Source: Rhizobium sp. 18055 (GTDB lineage Bacteria; Pseudomonadota; Alphaproteobacteria; Rhizobiales; Rhizobiaceae). Taken from it: a stretch of DNA of 64,000 bases. The stretch covers positions 372,001 to 436,000 of the forward strand of contig NZ_CACSKD010000002.1 of NCBI RefSeq assembly GCF_902706285.1, in the 5' to 3' direction. Below are positions 9,045-18,394 of the stretch, one piece after another (the first letter of the stretch is position 1; every line of letters starts with the position of its first letter). The notes below the pieces were generated by a model. That model had not been told where the DNA came from. It saw only the letters and a list, made by a program, of their open reading frames with translations, and did no database searches. Position numbers and translations under genes: made by a program.

Positions 9045-10330
9045 GCAACTCGATGGTCTTCAAGAACGTTCGCATCGTCGATCCCTCGCGCAATCTCGAC
9101 GAGGTCGGGACGATCATCGTCAAGGACGGCGTGATCGCCGCATCGGGCAAGGATGCCGCTGATGAGGCCGTGCCTGCGGGTGCTGCCGTTCGCGATTGCA
9201 CCGGCCTTGTCGCGGCACCGGGCCTGGTGGATGCGCGGGTGCATATCGGCGAGCCGGGTGCCGAACATCGCGAAACGATCGCGTCGGCCAGCCGTGCGGC
9301 GGCAGCGGGTGGTGTCACCTCGATCATCATGATGCCGGATACCGATCCCGTGATCGACGACATCGCGCTGGTCGAGTTCGTCAAGAAGACGGCCAAGGAC
9401 AAGGCGCTCATCAACGTCTATCCGGCAGCGGCGATCACCAGGCGCCTGGCTGGCGAAGAGATGACCGAGATCGGCATGCTGATGGAAGCCGGGGCCGTCG
9501 CCTTCACCGATGGCCGCTCGAGTATCCACGACGCGCAGGTGCTGCGCCGGGTGATGACCTATGCGCGCGAATTCGGCGCGGTGATTTCCTGCGAAACCCG
9601 CGACCAGCATCTCGGCGCCACCGGCGTCATGCATGAGGGGCTGTTTGCCAGCTGGCTCGGCCTTGGCGGCATTCCCAAGGAAACCGAACTGATCCCGCTG
9701 GAGCGCGACCTGCGCATTGCCGCGCTGACACGTGGGAAATACCATGCGGCGATGATCTCGGTGCCAGAATCGGTCGAGGTGATCGAGCTTGCCAAGAGCC
9801 GCGGTGCCAATGTCACCTGCGGCATCTCGATCAACAACCTGGCGCTCAACGAGAACGACATCGGCGAATACCGTACCTTCTTCAAGCTCTACCCGCCGCT
9901 GCGCTCGGAAGCCGATCGTGTCGGAATGGTCGATGCGCTGGCACGGGGTGCGATCGATATCATCGTTTCCTCGCATGATCCGCAGGATGTCGATACCAAG
10001 CGCCTGCCGTTCGGCGAAGCAGCCGATGGCGCGGTCGGTCTCGAGACCATGCTGGCGGCAGCACTTCGCCTGCATCACAGCGGCCATGTCACACTGATGC
10101 GGCTGATCGATGCGATGTCGACGCGACCGGCGCAGATCTTCGGGCTGGATGCCGGCACGCTGAAGCCGGGCGCCAAGGCGGATATCGCCCTGATCGATCT
10201 GGACGAGCCTTGGCTTGTCGCCAAAGACATGCTTCTCTCACGCTCGAAGAACACGCCTTTCGAGGATGCGCGCTTCAGCGGACGGGCTGTCGCGACCTAT
10301 GTCGCCGGCCAGTGCGTGCACAGTTTGTAA
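9041..10330 (+). CDS. pyrC: Dihydroorotase-like protein, probably inactive (PyrC'/PyrX type structural partner of PyrB)
   Basis: A 429-aa protein of the class I dihydroorotase fold. Overall similarity is clear ('[41 protein letters not shown]', '[14 protein letters not shown]', '[11 protein letters not shown]'), but key residues are changed. The metal motif DxHxH is DARVH (Arg66 in place of the first His). The usual 'HCED' is 'SCET' (183-186). The histidine of 'CHVST' is replaced ('AAMIS'). 'TDHAPH' with the catalytic Asp is 'SSHDPQ' (Ser at 311). By analogy with Pseudomonas PyrC' it should be a non-catalytic subunit that holds the ATCase dodecamer together. Genome databases usually label it pyrC. 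Its 4-bp overlap with pyrB supports a joint complex. Confidence 0.9.
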   Translation: MSNSMVFKNVRIVDPSRNLDEVGTIIVKDGVIAASGKDAADEAVPAGAAVRDCTGLVAAPGLVDARVHIGEPGAEHRETIASASRAAAAGGVTSIIMMPDTDPVIDDIALVEFVKKTAKDKALINVYPAAAITRRLAGEEMTEIGMLMEAGAVAFTDGRSSIHDAQVLRRVMTYAREFGAVISCETRDQHLGATGVMHEGLFASWLGLGGIPKETELIPLERDLRIAALTRGKYHAAMISVPESVEVIELAKSRGANVTCGISINNLALNENDIGEYRTFFKLYPPLRSEADRVGMVDALARGAIDIIVSSHDPQDVDTKRLPFGEAADGAVGLETMLAAALRLHHSGHVTLMRLIDAMSTRPAQIFGLDAGTLKPGAKADIALIDLDEPWLVAKDMLLSRSKNTPFEDARFSGRAVATYVAGQCVHSL

Positions 10331-10376
10331 TCGCTAGACCGTATAAGAAGACGACCGGACCAAGCCTGGAGGGGCA

Positions 10377-10997
10377 ATGATCTCTGATCTCATGACCTGG
10401 CAGATCACCCTGCCGATCGCGCTGGCGGCTGCCGTTATCGGCTACCTGCTGGGCTCCATACCCTTCGGGCTACTGCTGACGCGGGCCGCCGGTCTCGGCG
10501 ACGTGCGCAGCATCGGCTCGGGCAATATCGGCGCCACCAACGTGCTGCGGACCGGCAACAAGAAGCTTGCCGCCGCGACACTGCTGCTCGACGCGCTGAA
10601 GGCAGCAGCGGCGGCCTGGATCGTCGGCTACGTCTTCGGCTACGAGGCCTCGCTGATCGCCGGCTTCTTCGCCTTCATCGGCCACCTCTTTCCTGTCTGG
10701 ATCGGCTTCAAGGGCGGCAAGGGTGTCGCCACCTATATCGGCACGCTGCTCGGTGTCGCGCCAATGATGGTGCTGGCATTTGCCGCCGTCTGGTTGGCGA
10801 TCGCTTTCACCACGCGCTATTCGTCGCTTTCAGCACTGGTAGCCATGCTTGTTATTCCGGTTGCATTGTGGATACTGGGTGCAGAAAAGGTTGCAGCTGT
10901 CATGGCCGTGATGACGGTGATCTCCTACTGGAAGCATAAAGAGAACATCGCCCGCCTGATGCGCGGCGCGGAAAGCAAGATCGGGGCAAAGGGATAG
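10377..10997 (+). CDS. plsY: Acyl-phosphate:glycerol-3-phosphate acyltransferase
   Basis: A 206-aa integral membrane enzyme that makes lysophosphatidic acid from acyl-phosphate and glycerol-3-phosphate. PlsY motifs are seen in order: '[44 protein letters not shown]' (motif 1), '[23 protein letters not shown]' (motif 2) and '[11 protein letters not shown]' near motif 3. About five membrane helices are predicted. A GGAGGGG ribosome-binding site precedes the ATG. It lies 46 bp after the dihydroorotase-like gene and 5 bp before dprA, so pyrB-pyrC'-plsY-dprA is a likely operon. Confidence 0.97.
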   Translation: MISDLMTWQITLPIALAAAVIGYLLGSIPFGLLLTRAAGLGDVRSIGSGNIGATNVLRTGNKKLAAATLLLDALKAAAAAWIVGYVFGYEASLIAGFFAFIGHLFPVWIGFKGGKGVATYIGTLLGVAPMMVLAFAAVWLAIAFTTRYSSLSALVAMLVIPVALWILGAEKVAAVMAVMTVISYWKHKENIARLMRGAESKIGAKG

Positions 10998-11002
10998 GCT
11001 GG

Positions 11003-12151
11003 ATGGACGCACGCAGCGCAAGGCCAAAGGGAATTGCGCTGACGGACCGGCAACGTGTTGCCTGGCTGCGTCTGATCCGTTCCGACAATGTCGGGCCTGC
11101 CACCTTTCGCGATCTCATCAATCATTTCGGCTCTGCCGAGGCCGCACTGGCCGCCCTGCCCGGGTTGTCGGCCCGCGGTGGCGCCACGCGCTCGATCCGG
11201 ATCGCCACGGAGAGCGAAGCCCTGCAGGAGCTGGACGCTGCGAACAAGTTCGGGGCGCGCTTTGTCGGCATTGGCGAGCCCGAGTATCCGCAAGCGCTGA
11301 AGCAGATCGACGGCGCGCCGCCGCTGCTGGCGGTGAAGGGCAACCTGTCGGCCACAGCGCAACCGGCCATCGGCATCGTCGGCTCGCGCAATGCCTCGAT
11401 CAGCGGCGCCAAGTTCGCGGCGATGATCGCGCGTGAATGCGGACGTGCCGGTTATGTCATCGTTTCCGGTCTTGCGCGCGGTATCGATACGGCGGCGCAC
11501 CGGGCAAGCCTTGACACCGGGACGATCGCTGCGATGGCTGGCGGGCTGGACCGTCCCTACCCGCCCGAAAACGCCGGACTGCTGGAAGAAATCTGGAACG
11601 GCAATGGTCTTGCGGTCAGCGAGATGCCGTTCGGCTGGGAGCCGCGGGCGCGCGACTTTCCCAGGCGCAACCGCCTGATCGCTGGTATCTCGCTCGGGAC
11701 CGTGGTGGTCGAGGCGGCGACGCGCTCGGGGTCGCTGATCACCGCGCGGCTTGCCGGAGAGTTCGGCAGGCTGGTCTTTGCCGTCCCGGGATCGCCGCTC
11801 GATCCGCGGTGTCACGGGACGAACGGGCTGCTGAAGGAGGGCGCGATGATCGTCACCTCGCCGGAGGATGTGATCGTCACGCTGGCGCCGCTATCGCAAC
11901 TCGACATGTTCAGCACACCCATGGCGGAGGAGCCGGAACACGGTGCGGGTTCGTCGCTGCTGCCGCCTGACGAAACGGACCGGGCGCAGATCGTCGATGC
12001 GCTCGGACCGACGCCGGTCGAGATCGACGACATTATCAGGCATACGGGGCTCAGCGCCTCCGCAGTTTATCTTGTTCTGCTGGAGTTGGATCTTGCCGGG
12101 CGCCTGCATCGGCATCCCGGTGGACTGGTGTCCATTGCAATGGAAATCTGA
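11003..12151 (+). CDS. dprA: DNA-processing protein DprA (Smf)
   Basis: A 382-aa single-strand DNA-binding RecA loader of natural transformation, widespread also in non-competent bacteria. After an N-terminal SAM/HhH-like segment comes the Rossmann-like core: 'IGIVGSRNASISGAKFAAMIARECGRAGYVIVSGLARGIDTAAHRASL' and 'GGLDRPYPPENAGLLEEI...SEMPFGWEPRARDFPRRNRLIAGIS'. The C-terminal ~60 residues ('DRAQIVDALGPTPVEIDDIIRHTGLSASAVYLVLLELDLAGRLHRHPGGLVS') form the winged-helix DprA domain. It ends 4 bp before the stop of a convergent small gene. Confidence 0.96.
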   Translation: MDARSARPKGIALTDRQRVAWLRLIRSDNVGPATFRDLINHFGSAEAALAALPGLSARGGATRSIRIATESEALQELDAANKFGARFVGIGEPEYPQALKQIDGAPPLLAVKGNLSATAQPAIGIVGSRNASISGAKFAAMIARECGRAGYVIVSGLARGIDTAAHRASLDTGTIAAMAGGLDRPYPPENAGLLEEIWNGNGLAVSEMPFGWEPRARDFPRRNRLIAGISLGTVVVEAATRSGSLITARLAGEFGRLVFAVPGSPLDPRCHGTNGLLKEGAMIVTSPEDVIVTLAPLSQLDMFSTPMAEEPEHGAGSSLLPPDETDRAQIVDALGPTPVEIDDIIRHTGLSASAVYLVLLELDLAGRLHRHPGGLVSIAMEI

Positions 12152-12155
12152 ACGC

Positions 12156-12335
12156 TTACATACGGGAATGAAGATCGCCGGCCTCGACATAGGCCATCTC
12201 GATCAGGTAGCAGAGCATATCGGCCTTTTCCTTTTCCGCCACCTGACGCAACTCTGCCAGCATCTGCCGGATGAAGGCGATGTTCTCGCGGGAGCCGGAT
12301 CGGCCGGTGTCTTTTCTTGCGTACTTAGCCGTCAT
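12156..12335 (-). CDS. Small conserved-looking cytosolic protein, function unknown
   Basis: A 59-aa ORF read as MTAKYARKDTGRSGSRENIA followed by 'FIRQMLAELRQVAEKEKADMLCYLIEMAYVEAGDLHSRM'. The second half is a regular amphipathic helix with no membrane segment. The ORF fits exactly between dprA and the topA upstream region and ends 4 bp from the dprA stop. Proteins of this type occur in Rhizobiales as short hypotheticals (from memory, no family name known to me). Coding bias and the intact frame make it likely real. Confidence 0.65.
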   Translation of the reverse strand: MTAKYARKDTGRSGSRENIAFIRQMLAELRQVAEKEKADMLCYLIEMAYVEAGDLHSRM

Positions 12336-12393
12336 AAAGACACTCGCGCCCTGATTGGGAAGGGTTGATCAACGCAGCCTAGACCACACGTAA

Positions 12394-12433
12394 AAAACGA
12401 TATCGCAATAATCAGAAATTGCAATATCGTTTT
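12394..12433. terminator. Long imperfect palindrome in the divergent region before topA
   Basis: Two 15-base arms (AACGATATCGCAATA-like and its complement ATTGCAATATCGTT) pair with a single mismatch around a short loop. Runs of A precede it and runs of T follow it, so on either strand it can look like an intrinsic terminator (TTTTTT on the minus strand, TTTT on the plus). It sits 160 bp upstream of topA and 59 bp upstream of the small minus-strand gene. It could end transcripts leaving dprA, or be an operator. Confidence 0.45.
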
Positions 12434-12592
12434 CATCGTCCAATGGTTGCAACGCGTTGCATTGCGTAAAAATGCATGCAAAACACTTGACCGAAACGAA
12501 TTCCCTGTCCATGTCGGAGAACCGGCGACCGTGACACGGCAGGTCCTCTGCCCTGATACAGGCCGCCCGGCATCATTTTTTAGAGAATCATC

Positions 12593-15277
12593 ATGAATGT
12601 TGTAGTGGTGGAATCGCCCTCGAAGGCCAAGACGATCAACAAGTATCTGGGTCCCGGATACAAGGTGCTCGCTTCCTTCGGTCACGTCCGCGATCTCCCC
12701 GCCAAGGACGGCTCCGTGCTGCCCGACCAGGATTTCGAAATGCTTTGGGAGGTCGATACGGCCTCGGCCAAGCGCATGAAGGACATTGCCGATGCGGTGA
12801 AGTCCTCCGACGCCCTGTTCCTCGCGACCGACCCTGATCGCGAAGGCGAAGCCATCTCCTGGCATGTCCTTGATATGCTGAACAAGAAGCGCGTGCTCGG
12901 CGGCAAGACCGTCAAGCGCGTTGTCTTCAACGCGATTACCAAGAAGGCCGTGCTCGACGCCATGGCCGAGCCGCGCGACATCGACGTCCCGCTGGTCGAT
13001 GCCTATCTGGCACGCCGCGCACTCGACTATCTGGTCGGCTTCAACCTGTCGCCGGTGCTGTGGCGCAAGCTGCCGGGCGCCCGTTCGGCCGGCCGCGTCC
13101 AGTCGGTGGCGCTGCGCCTGGTCTGCGACCGCGAGGGCGAGATCGAGCGCTTCATCTCGGAAGAATACTGGAACCTCTCGGCACTGTTGAAGACACCGCG
13201 CGGTGACGAATTCGAAGCCCGGCTGGTTGCGGCCAATGGCAAGCGGTTGCAGCCGCGCGCGATCGGCAACGGCGAAGAAGCCGGCAAGCTGAAGACGCTG
13301 CTCGAAGGCGCTTCCTATGTCGTCGATACCGTCGAGGCAAAGCCGGTCAAGCGCAACCCGGGACCACCGTTCACAACCTCGACGCTGCAGCAGGCCGCTT
13401 CCTCGAAGCTCGGCTTCTCGGCATCGCGCACCATGCAGGTAGCGCAGAAGCTCTATGAAGGCTTCGACATCGGCGGCGAGACCGTCGGTCTCATTACCTA
13501 TATGCGTACCGACGGCGTGCAGATGGCCCCTGAAGCAATCGATGCGGCGCGCAGCGCCATCGTCGACCAGTTCGGCCAGCGCTATCTGCCGGAAAAGGCC
13601 CGCCTCTATTCGACCAAGGCGAAGAATGCCCAGGAAGCGCACGAAGCCATTCGTCCGACCGACTTCAACCGCACGCCCGACCAGGTTCGCCAGTTCCTCG
13701 ATTCGGACCAGCTGCGTCTCTACGACCTGATCTGGAAGCGCGGCATTTCCAGCCAGATGGCGTCGGCCGAGATCGAGCGCACCACGGCCGAGATCACCGC
13801 GTCCAAGGGCGGCGAGACGGCTGGCCTGCGTGCCACCGGTTCGGTCATCCGCTTCGACGGCTTCATTGCCGCCTATACCGATCAGAAGGAAGACGGCGAG
13901 CAGAGCGACGACGGCGACGAGGATGGCCGCCTGCCGGAGATCAATGCGCGCGAAAACCTCGCCAAGCAGAAGATCAATTCGACGCAGCACTTCACCGAAC
14001 CGCCACCGCGCTATTCGGAAGCAACGCTCATCAAGAAGATGGAAGAGCTCGGCATCGGCCGCCCGTCCACCTATGCGGCAACGCTGGCGACGCTGCGCGA
14101 CCGCGAATATGTGACGATCGACAAGCGCAAGCTGATCCCGCATTCCAAGGGTCGTCTGGTGACGGCGTTCCTCGAGAGCTTCTTCACCAAGTATGTCGAA
14201 TACGACTTCACGGCCGACCTCGAAGAGAAACTCGACCGGATTTCAGCCGGCGAGCTGAACTGGAAGCAGGTTCTCCGCGACTTCTGGAAGGACTTCTTCG
14301 CACAGATCGAAGACACCAAGGAACTGCGGGTGACCAACGTTCTCGATTCGCTCAACGAATCGCTGGCGCCGCTGGTGTTTCCGAAGCGCGAAGACGGCAG
14401 CGATCCGCGGATCTGCCAGGTCTGTGGCACCGGCAACCTGTCGCTGAAGCTCGGCAAGTATGGCGCGTTCGTCGGCTGCTCGAACTATCCGGAGTGCAAC
14501 TTCACCCGCCAGCTTTCGGCTGAAGGCGGTGCGGATGCGGAAGGTGGCGCATCGAGCGAGCCGAAGGCTCTCGGCACCGATCCGGTGACCGGCGAAGAGT
14601 TGACGCTGCGTTCGGGCCGCTTCGGGCCTTACGTCCAGCGTGGCGATGGCAAGGAAGCCAAGCGTTCCTCGCTGCCGAAGGGCTGGAAGCCTGAAGAGAT
14701 CGACTACGAGAAGGCGATGGCGCTGATTGCGCTGCCGCGCGATATCGGCAAGCATCCGGAATCCGGCAAGATGATCTCGTCGGGCATCGGCCGCTACGGT
14801 CCGTTCCTGCTGCATGATGGCGGCTATGCCAATCTGGAGACCGTCGAAGACGTGTTCACCATCGGCCTCAACCGCGCCGTGACGGTGATTGCCGACAAGG
14901 CGAGCAAAGGTCCCGGCGGTCGTGGCCGCACGGCTGCTGCCGCACTGAAGGAACTGGGCGATCATCCGGATGGTGGCGGTGCGATCACCGTGCGCGATGG
15001 CAAGTATGGTCCCTATGTCAACTGGGGCAAGGTCAATGCGACACTGCCGAAGGGCACCGATCCGCAGGCGCTGACCGTCGAGGAAGCGCTGGTGCTGATC
15101 GCGGCCAAGGCCGGCAAGGCGCCTGTCGCCAAGGGCAAGGCCAAGGCGAAGGCGAAAGCCCCGGCCAAGGCCAAGGCTGCTGCAGCCGACGGTGACAAGC
15201 CTGCGAAGGCTTCTGCCAAGCCAAAGGCGAAAGCCAAAGCCAAGGCTCCTGCCAAAAAGAAGAAGAGCGAAGAGTGA
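12593..15277 (+). CDS. topA: DNA topoisomerase I (type IA, omega protein)
   Basis: An 894-aa type IA enzyme that relaxes negative supercoils. The TOPRIM domain opens the protein ('VVVESPSKAKTINKYLGPGYKVLASFGHVRDLP', with 'FLATDPDREGEAISWH'). The active-site tyrosine is Y303 in 'VGLITYMRTDG'. One four-cysteine zinc element is clear near residue 605 ('CQVCGTGNLSLKLGKYGAFVGCSNYPEC'); the later topo C-terminal repeats ('GRFGPYVQRGDG', 'GRYGPFLLHDG', 'GKYGPYVNWGK') have lost cysteines. The last ~60 residues are a Lys/Ala/Pro-rich tail, as in other rhizobial TopA. Its stop overlaps the rnr start (GTGA). Confidence 0.98.
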   Translation: MNVVVVESPSKAKTINKYLGPGYKVLASFGHVRDLPAKDGSVLPDQDFEMLWEVDTASAKRMKDIADAVKSSDALFLATDPDREGEAISWHVLDMLNKKRVLGGKTVKRVVFNAITKKAVLDAMAEPRDIDVPLVDAYLARRALDYLVGFNLSPVLWRKLPGARSAGRVQSVALRLVCDREGEIERFISEEYWNLSALLKTPRGDEFEARLVAANGKRLQPRAIGNGEEAGKLKTLLEGASYVVDTVEAKPVKRNPGPPFTTSTLQQAASSKLGFSASRTMQVAQKLYEGFDIGGETVGLITYMRTDGVQMAPEAIDAARSAIVDQFGQRYLPEKARLYSTKAKNAQEAHEAIRPTDFNRTPDQVRQFLDSDQLRLYDLIWKRGISSQMASAEIERTTAEITASKGGETAGLRATGSVIRFDGFIAAYTDQKEDGEQSDDGDEDGRLPEINARENLAKQKINSTQHFTEPPPRYSEATLIKKMEELGIGRPSTYAATLATLRDREYVTIDKRKLIPHSKGRLVTAFLESFFTKYVEYDFTADLEEKLDRISAGELNWKQVLRDFWKDFFAQIEDTKELRVTNVLDSLNESLAPLVFPKREDGSDPRICQVCGTGNLSLKLGKYGAFVGCSNYPECNFTRQLSAEGGADAEGGASSEPKALGTDPVTGEELTLRSGRFGPYVQRGDGKEAKRSSLPKGWKPEEIDYEKAMALIALPRDIGKHPESGKMISSGIGRYGPFLLHDGGYANLETVEDVFTIGLNRAVTVIADKASKGPGGRGRTAAAALKELGDHPDGGGAITVRDGKYGPYVNWGKVNATLPKGTDPQALTVEEALVLIAAKAGKAPVAKGKAKAKAKAPAKAKAAAADGDKPAKASAKPKAKAKAKAPAKKKKSEE

Positions 15278-17646
15278 CCAGAATTCCGCGTGACCATTCG
15301 AAGGGCATGGGCCAGCGTCCCGAGAAATCAGGACGCCCCGGCAAGGCGCCAACAGCCGAGCCGCTCGCCATCCAGCAAGGCGCCCTTCCTTCACGCGAAG
15401 TGATCCTGAGGTTCATTGCCGATCATCCGCAGAAAGCCTCCAAGCGCGAGCTTGCCAAGGCCTTCGGGCTGAAGGGCGACAGCCGGGTGGAGCTCAAGCA
15501 GTTGCTGCGCGATCTCGAGCAGGAAGGCATGCTGCAGAAGACGCGCAAGTCGCTCATCCGCCCCGGCGCCCTGCCGCCGGTGACGGTGCTCGACATCACC
15601 ACCCGCGACAAGGATGGCGGACTGATCGGCCGTCCGGCGGAGTGGCCGGATGAAATGGGCGTCGCACCCGCCGTCGCCATCCGCCAGTCCTCGTCTCCAG
15701 CCGGCCGCAACGGCAAGGGGAAGGCCCCCGTCGCCGGCATGGGCGATCGTATTCTCGCGAAGATCTTCCCGGCCACCGAACGCGGCGGCCCGTCCTACAC
15801 GGCGCGGATCATCAAGATCCTCGACAAGCGCCGCGGTGCGCTTCTCGGCGTCTTCAAGGATGCACCGGGTGGTGGCGGACGCCTGCTGCCGATCGAGCGG
15901 CGCGGCGAGGAGATGCTGATCGACCCCGACTACAAGGGCAGCGCCAAGGACGGCGATCTGGTCGAAGTCGAGGTTGCACGCCTCGGCAGCTTCGGCCTGC
16001 CGCGCGCCAAGGTGCTGTCGGTGGTCGGCTCGGTGTCGTCCGAAAAGGCGATCTCGATGATCGCCATCCATGCGCACGGCATTCCCTATATCTTCCCGCC
16101 TGCCGTCGTTGCCGAATCCGACGATGCCAAGCCCGCGACCATGTCGCATCGCGAGGACTGGCGCAGCGTTCCGCTGATCACCATCGACCCTGCCGACGCC
16201 AAGGACCACGACGACGCTGTCTATGCCGAGCTCGACCCCTCGCCCGACAATCCGGATGGTGTCATCGTCACCGTCGCGATTGCCGACGTGTCCTATTATG
16301 TCCGCCCGAACTCGCCGCTCGACCGCGAAGCGCTGAAGCGCGGCAACTCGGTGTATTTCCCCGACCGCGTCGTGCCGATGCTGCCGGAGCGGATTTCCAA
16401 CGACCTCTGCTCGCTGCGCGAAGCGCAGGATCGCCCGGCGCTGGCCGTGCGGATGGTGTTTTCCAAGGATGGGCGCAAGGCCGGGCATACCTTCCATCGA
16501 GTGATGATGAAGAGTGCCGCCAAGCTTTCCTACCAGCAGGCGCAGGCGGCGATCGACGGCAATCCCGACGACAAGACCGGACCGATGCTGGAGCCGATCC
16601 TGAAGCCGCTGTGGCATGCTTATGAGGTGATGAAGCGTGGCCGAGAGCGGCGCCAGCCGCTCGAGCTCGACATGCCGGAGCGCAAGATCCAGCTGAAGCC
16701 CGACGGCACCGTCGATCGGGTGATCGTGCCGCCGCGTCTCGATGCCCACAAGCTGATCGAAGAAATGATGATCCAGGCCAACGTCGCGGCCGCCGAGACG
16801 CTGGAGAAGAAGAAGCAATCTCTCATCTACCGCATCCATGACGGCCCGTCGCTGGCCAAGCAGGAGATCCTGCGCGAGTTCCTGGCAACGCTTGAGATCA
16901 CGCTTGCCAAGGGCGGCAACATGCGCGCCAACAACTTCAACGGGATTCTCGCCAAGGCCGAAGGCACGCCGCATCAAACGATGGTCAGCGAGATGGTGTT
17001 GCGCTCGCAGAGCCAAGCCATCTACAGTCCCGAGAATATCGGGCACTTCGGCCTCAACCTGATGAAATACGCCCACTTCACCTCCCCGATCCGCCGGTAT
17101 GCCGACCTGATCGTGCATCGGGCACTGGTCGGCTCGCTCGGCTTCGGCGAAGGCGGCATCACGCCTGACGAGGAAGCGACGCTCGACGATATCGCTGCCG
17201 AGATCTCGACATTCGAGCGCCGCGCCATGGCGGCCGAGCGCGAGACCGTCGATCGCCTGATCGCCCATCACCTTGCCGGCCGCGTTGGCGAGGAATTCGA
17301 TGGACGCGTGGGAGGTGTGACGAAATCAGGACTATTTGTCGCTCTTCCGGACTATGGAGCCGACGGTTTCATTCCTATATCTACACTGGGAATGGACTAC
17401 TTCATCTATGATGAGGCGCATCAGGCATTGTCTGGCGAAAAGACCGGTCTCGGTTATCGTCTGGGGGACAGTGTCCGGGTCAAGCTGGTGGAAGCCATTC
17501 CGCTGGCGGGCGCGCTTCGGTTCGAGATGGTGAGCGAGGGGCGCAAGATGCCCACCGCGACACGGTCGTTCCACAAGGGCGGCCGGCGCGACGCGAATAA
17601 CGCGCGCAAGAAGGCAGGGACAAGACCCCCGAGAGGGCGTCGATAG
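15274..17646 (+). CDS. rnr: Ribonuclease R (3'-5' exoribonuclease, RNB family)
   Basis: A 790-aa RNase R that degrades structured RNA. An N-terminal winged-helix segment ('EVILRFIADHPQKASKRELAKAFGLKGDSRVELKQLLRDLEQEGML') is followed by cold-shock domains, the RNB catalytic core with 'ITIDPADAKDHDDAVYAELD' (the acidic metal ligands) and 'YAHFTSPIRRYADLIVHRALVG', then an S1 domain ('GRVGEEFDGRVGGVTKSGLFVALPDYGADGFIPI') and a basic tail. The GTG start overlaps the topA stop by 4 bp, indicating coupling. The true start could be slightly downstream (M12). Confidence 0.97.
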   Translation: MTRIPRDHSKGMGQRPEKSGRPGKAPTAEPLAIQQGALPSREVILRFIADHPQKASKRELAKAFGLKGDSRVELKQLLRDLEQEGMLQKTRKSLIRPGALPPVTVLDITTRDKDGGLIGRPAEWPDEMGVAPAVAIRQSSSPAGRNGKGKAPVAGMGDRILAKIFPATERGGPSYTARIIKILDKRRGALLGVFKDAPGGGGRLLPIERRGEEMLIDPDYKGSAKDGDLVEVEVARLGSFGLPRAKVLSVVGSVSSEKAISMIAIHAHGIPYIFPPAVVAESDDAKPATMSHREDWRSVPLITIDPADAKDHDDAVYAELDPSPDNPDGVIVTVAIADVSYYVRPNSPLDREALKRGNSVYFPDRVVPMLPERISNDLCSLREAQDRPALAVRMVFSKDGRKAGHTFHRVMMKSAAKLSYQQAQAAIDGNPDDKTGPMLEPILKPLWHAYEVMKRGRERRQPLELDMPERKIQLKPDGTVDRVIVPPRLDAHKLIEEMMIQANVAAAETLEKKKQSLIYRIHDGPSLAKQEILREFLATLEITLAKGGNMRANNFNGILAKAEGTPHQTMVSEMVLRSQSQAIYSPENIGHFGLNLMKYAHFTSPIRRYADLIVHRALVGSLGFGEGGITPDEEATLDDIAAEISTFERRAMAAERETVDRLIAHHLAGRVGEEFDGRVGGVTKSGLFVALPDYGADGFIPISTLGMDYFIYDEAHQALSGEKTGLGYRLGDSVRVKLVEAIPLAGALRFEMVSEGRKMPTATRSFHKGGRRDANNARKKAGTRPPRGRR

Positions 17647-17677
17647 GCGTGTAGGGACGCCGGAAGGAAGTGCTGTA

Positions 17678-18133
17678 ATGACGAACATTTCAGGCAGCCA
17701 GGCGATCCAGTACGGCGATGTCGAGGAAACCAAGCGTCCGCTTGGCCGATCGATCAAGCGCGGCCTGCTTTGCCGTTGCCCGGCCTGTGGCAGCGGCAGG
17801 CTGTTCAGGGCTTACCTGAAGCCGGTGGACAACTGTGCCGCCTGCGGTGAAGAGATGCATCACCACCGCTCCGACGACCTTCCGCCCTACATCACCATCG
17901 TCATCGTCGGCCATATCATCATCGCCGGCTACATGATGACCGACCTGATATGGCCGATGCCGCTCTGGCTAACGTTTGCGATCTGGACGCCGCTGACACT
18001 GCTGGCCACGCTTGCGATCATCCAACCGATCAAGGGCGGCGTCATCGGGCTGCAGTGGGCCTTGAAGATGCATGGCTTCGGCGGGCATAGCGACGAGCAT
18101 GATCAGTACGAGATCCCCGGCCGTCGCCGCTAG
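17678..18133 (+). CDS. DUF983 family membrane protein
   Basis: A 151-aa protein. The N-terminal part has a zinc-ribbon pattern, 'LLCRCPACGSGRLFRAYLKPVDNCAACGEEMHHHRSDDLPPYI', with two CxxC pairs, followed by two membrane helices ('ITIVIVGHIIIAGYMMTDLIW' and 'WLTFAIWTPLTLLATLAIIQPI') and a short tail. This matches DUF983, found in many alphaproteobacteria, often near rnr as here. The molecular function is not established. It follows rnr by 31 bp with an AAGGAAG ribosome-binding site and is probably co-transcribed. Confidence 0.92.
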   Translation: MTNISGSQAIQYGDVEETKRPLGRSIKRGLLCRCPACGSGRLFRAYLKPVDNCAACGEEMHHHRSDDLPPYITIVIVGHIIIAGYMMTDLIWPMPLWLTFAIWTPLTLLATLAIIQPIKGGVIGLQWALKMHGFGGHSDEHDQYEIPGRRR

Positions 18134-18394
18134 ACTTCTTCCGACCTTCACCATCACGACATATTTGGCGTGTAGCAGCGCCGGGTGCGCTGTGAGCCTT
18201 GCGTTCACAGCACGAAACAAACGCGCGAGATGGCAGGCTTTTCTTGACTGAATCTATTCCACCGCAATCAGGTCATTGCCGCCAGCGCCATTCATCTTGT
18301 AAAGCACACCCGTCACTTGGGTTTGGCACTGATGTGCCACACCATTTGGCTCGCAGTTCGCGATTCTGCGCAGCAGTTCTGTAGGGGTGGATAT

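Noticed and set aside
9041..10330. Active dihydroorotase
   Set aside because: Four metal/catalytic positions are replaced, so only the fold, not the activity, is supported.
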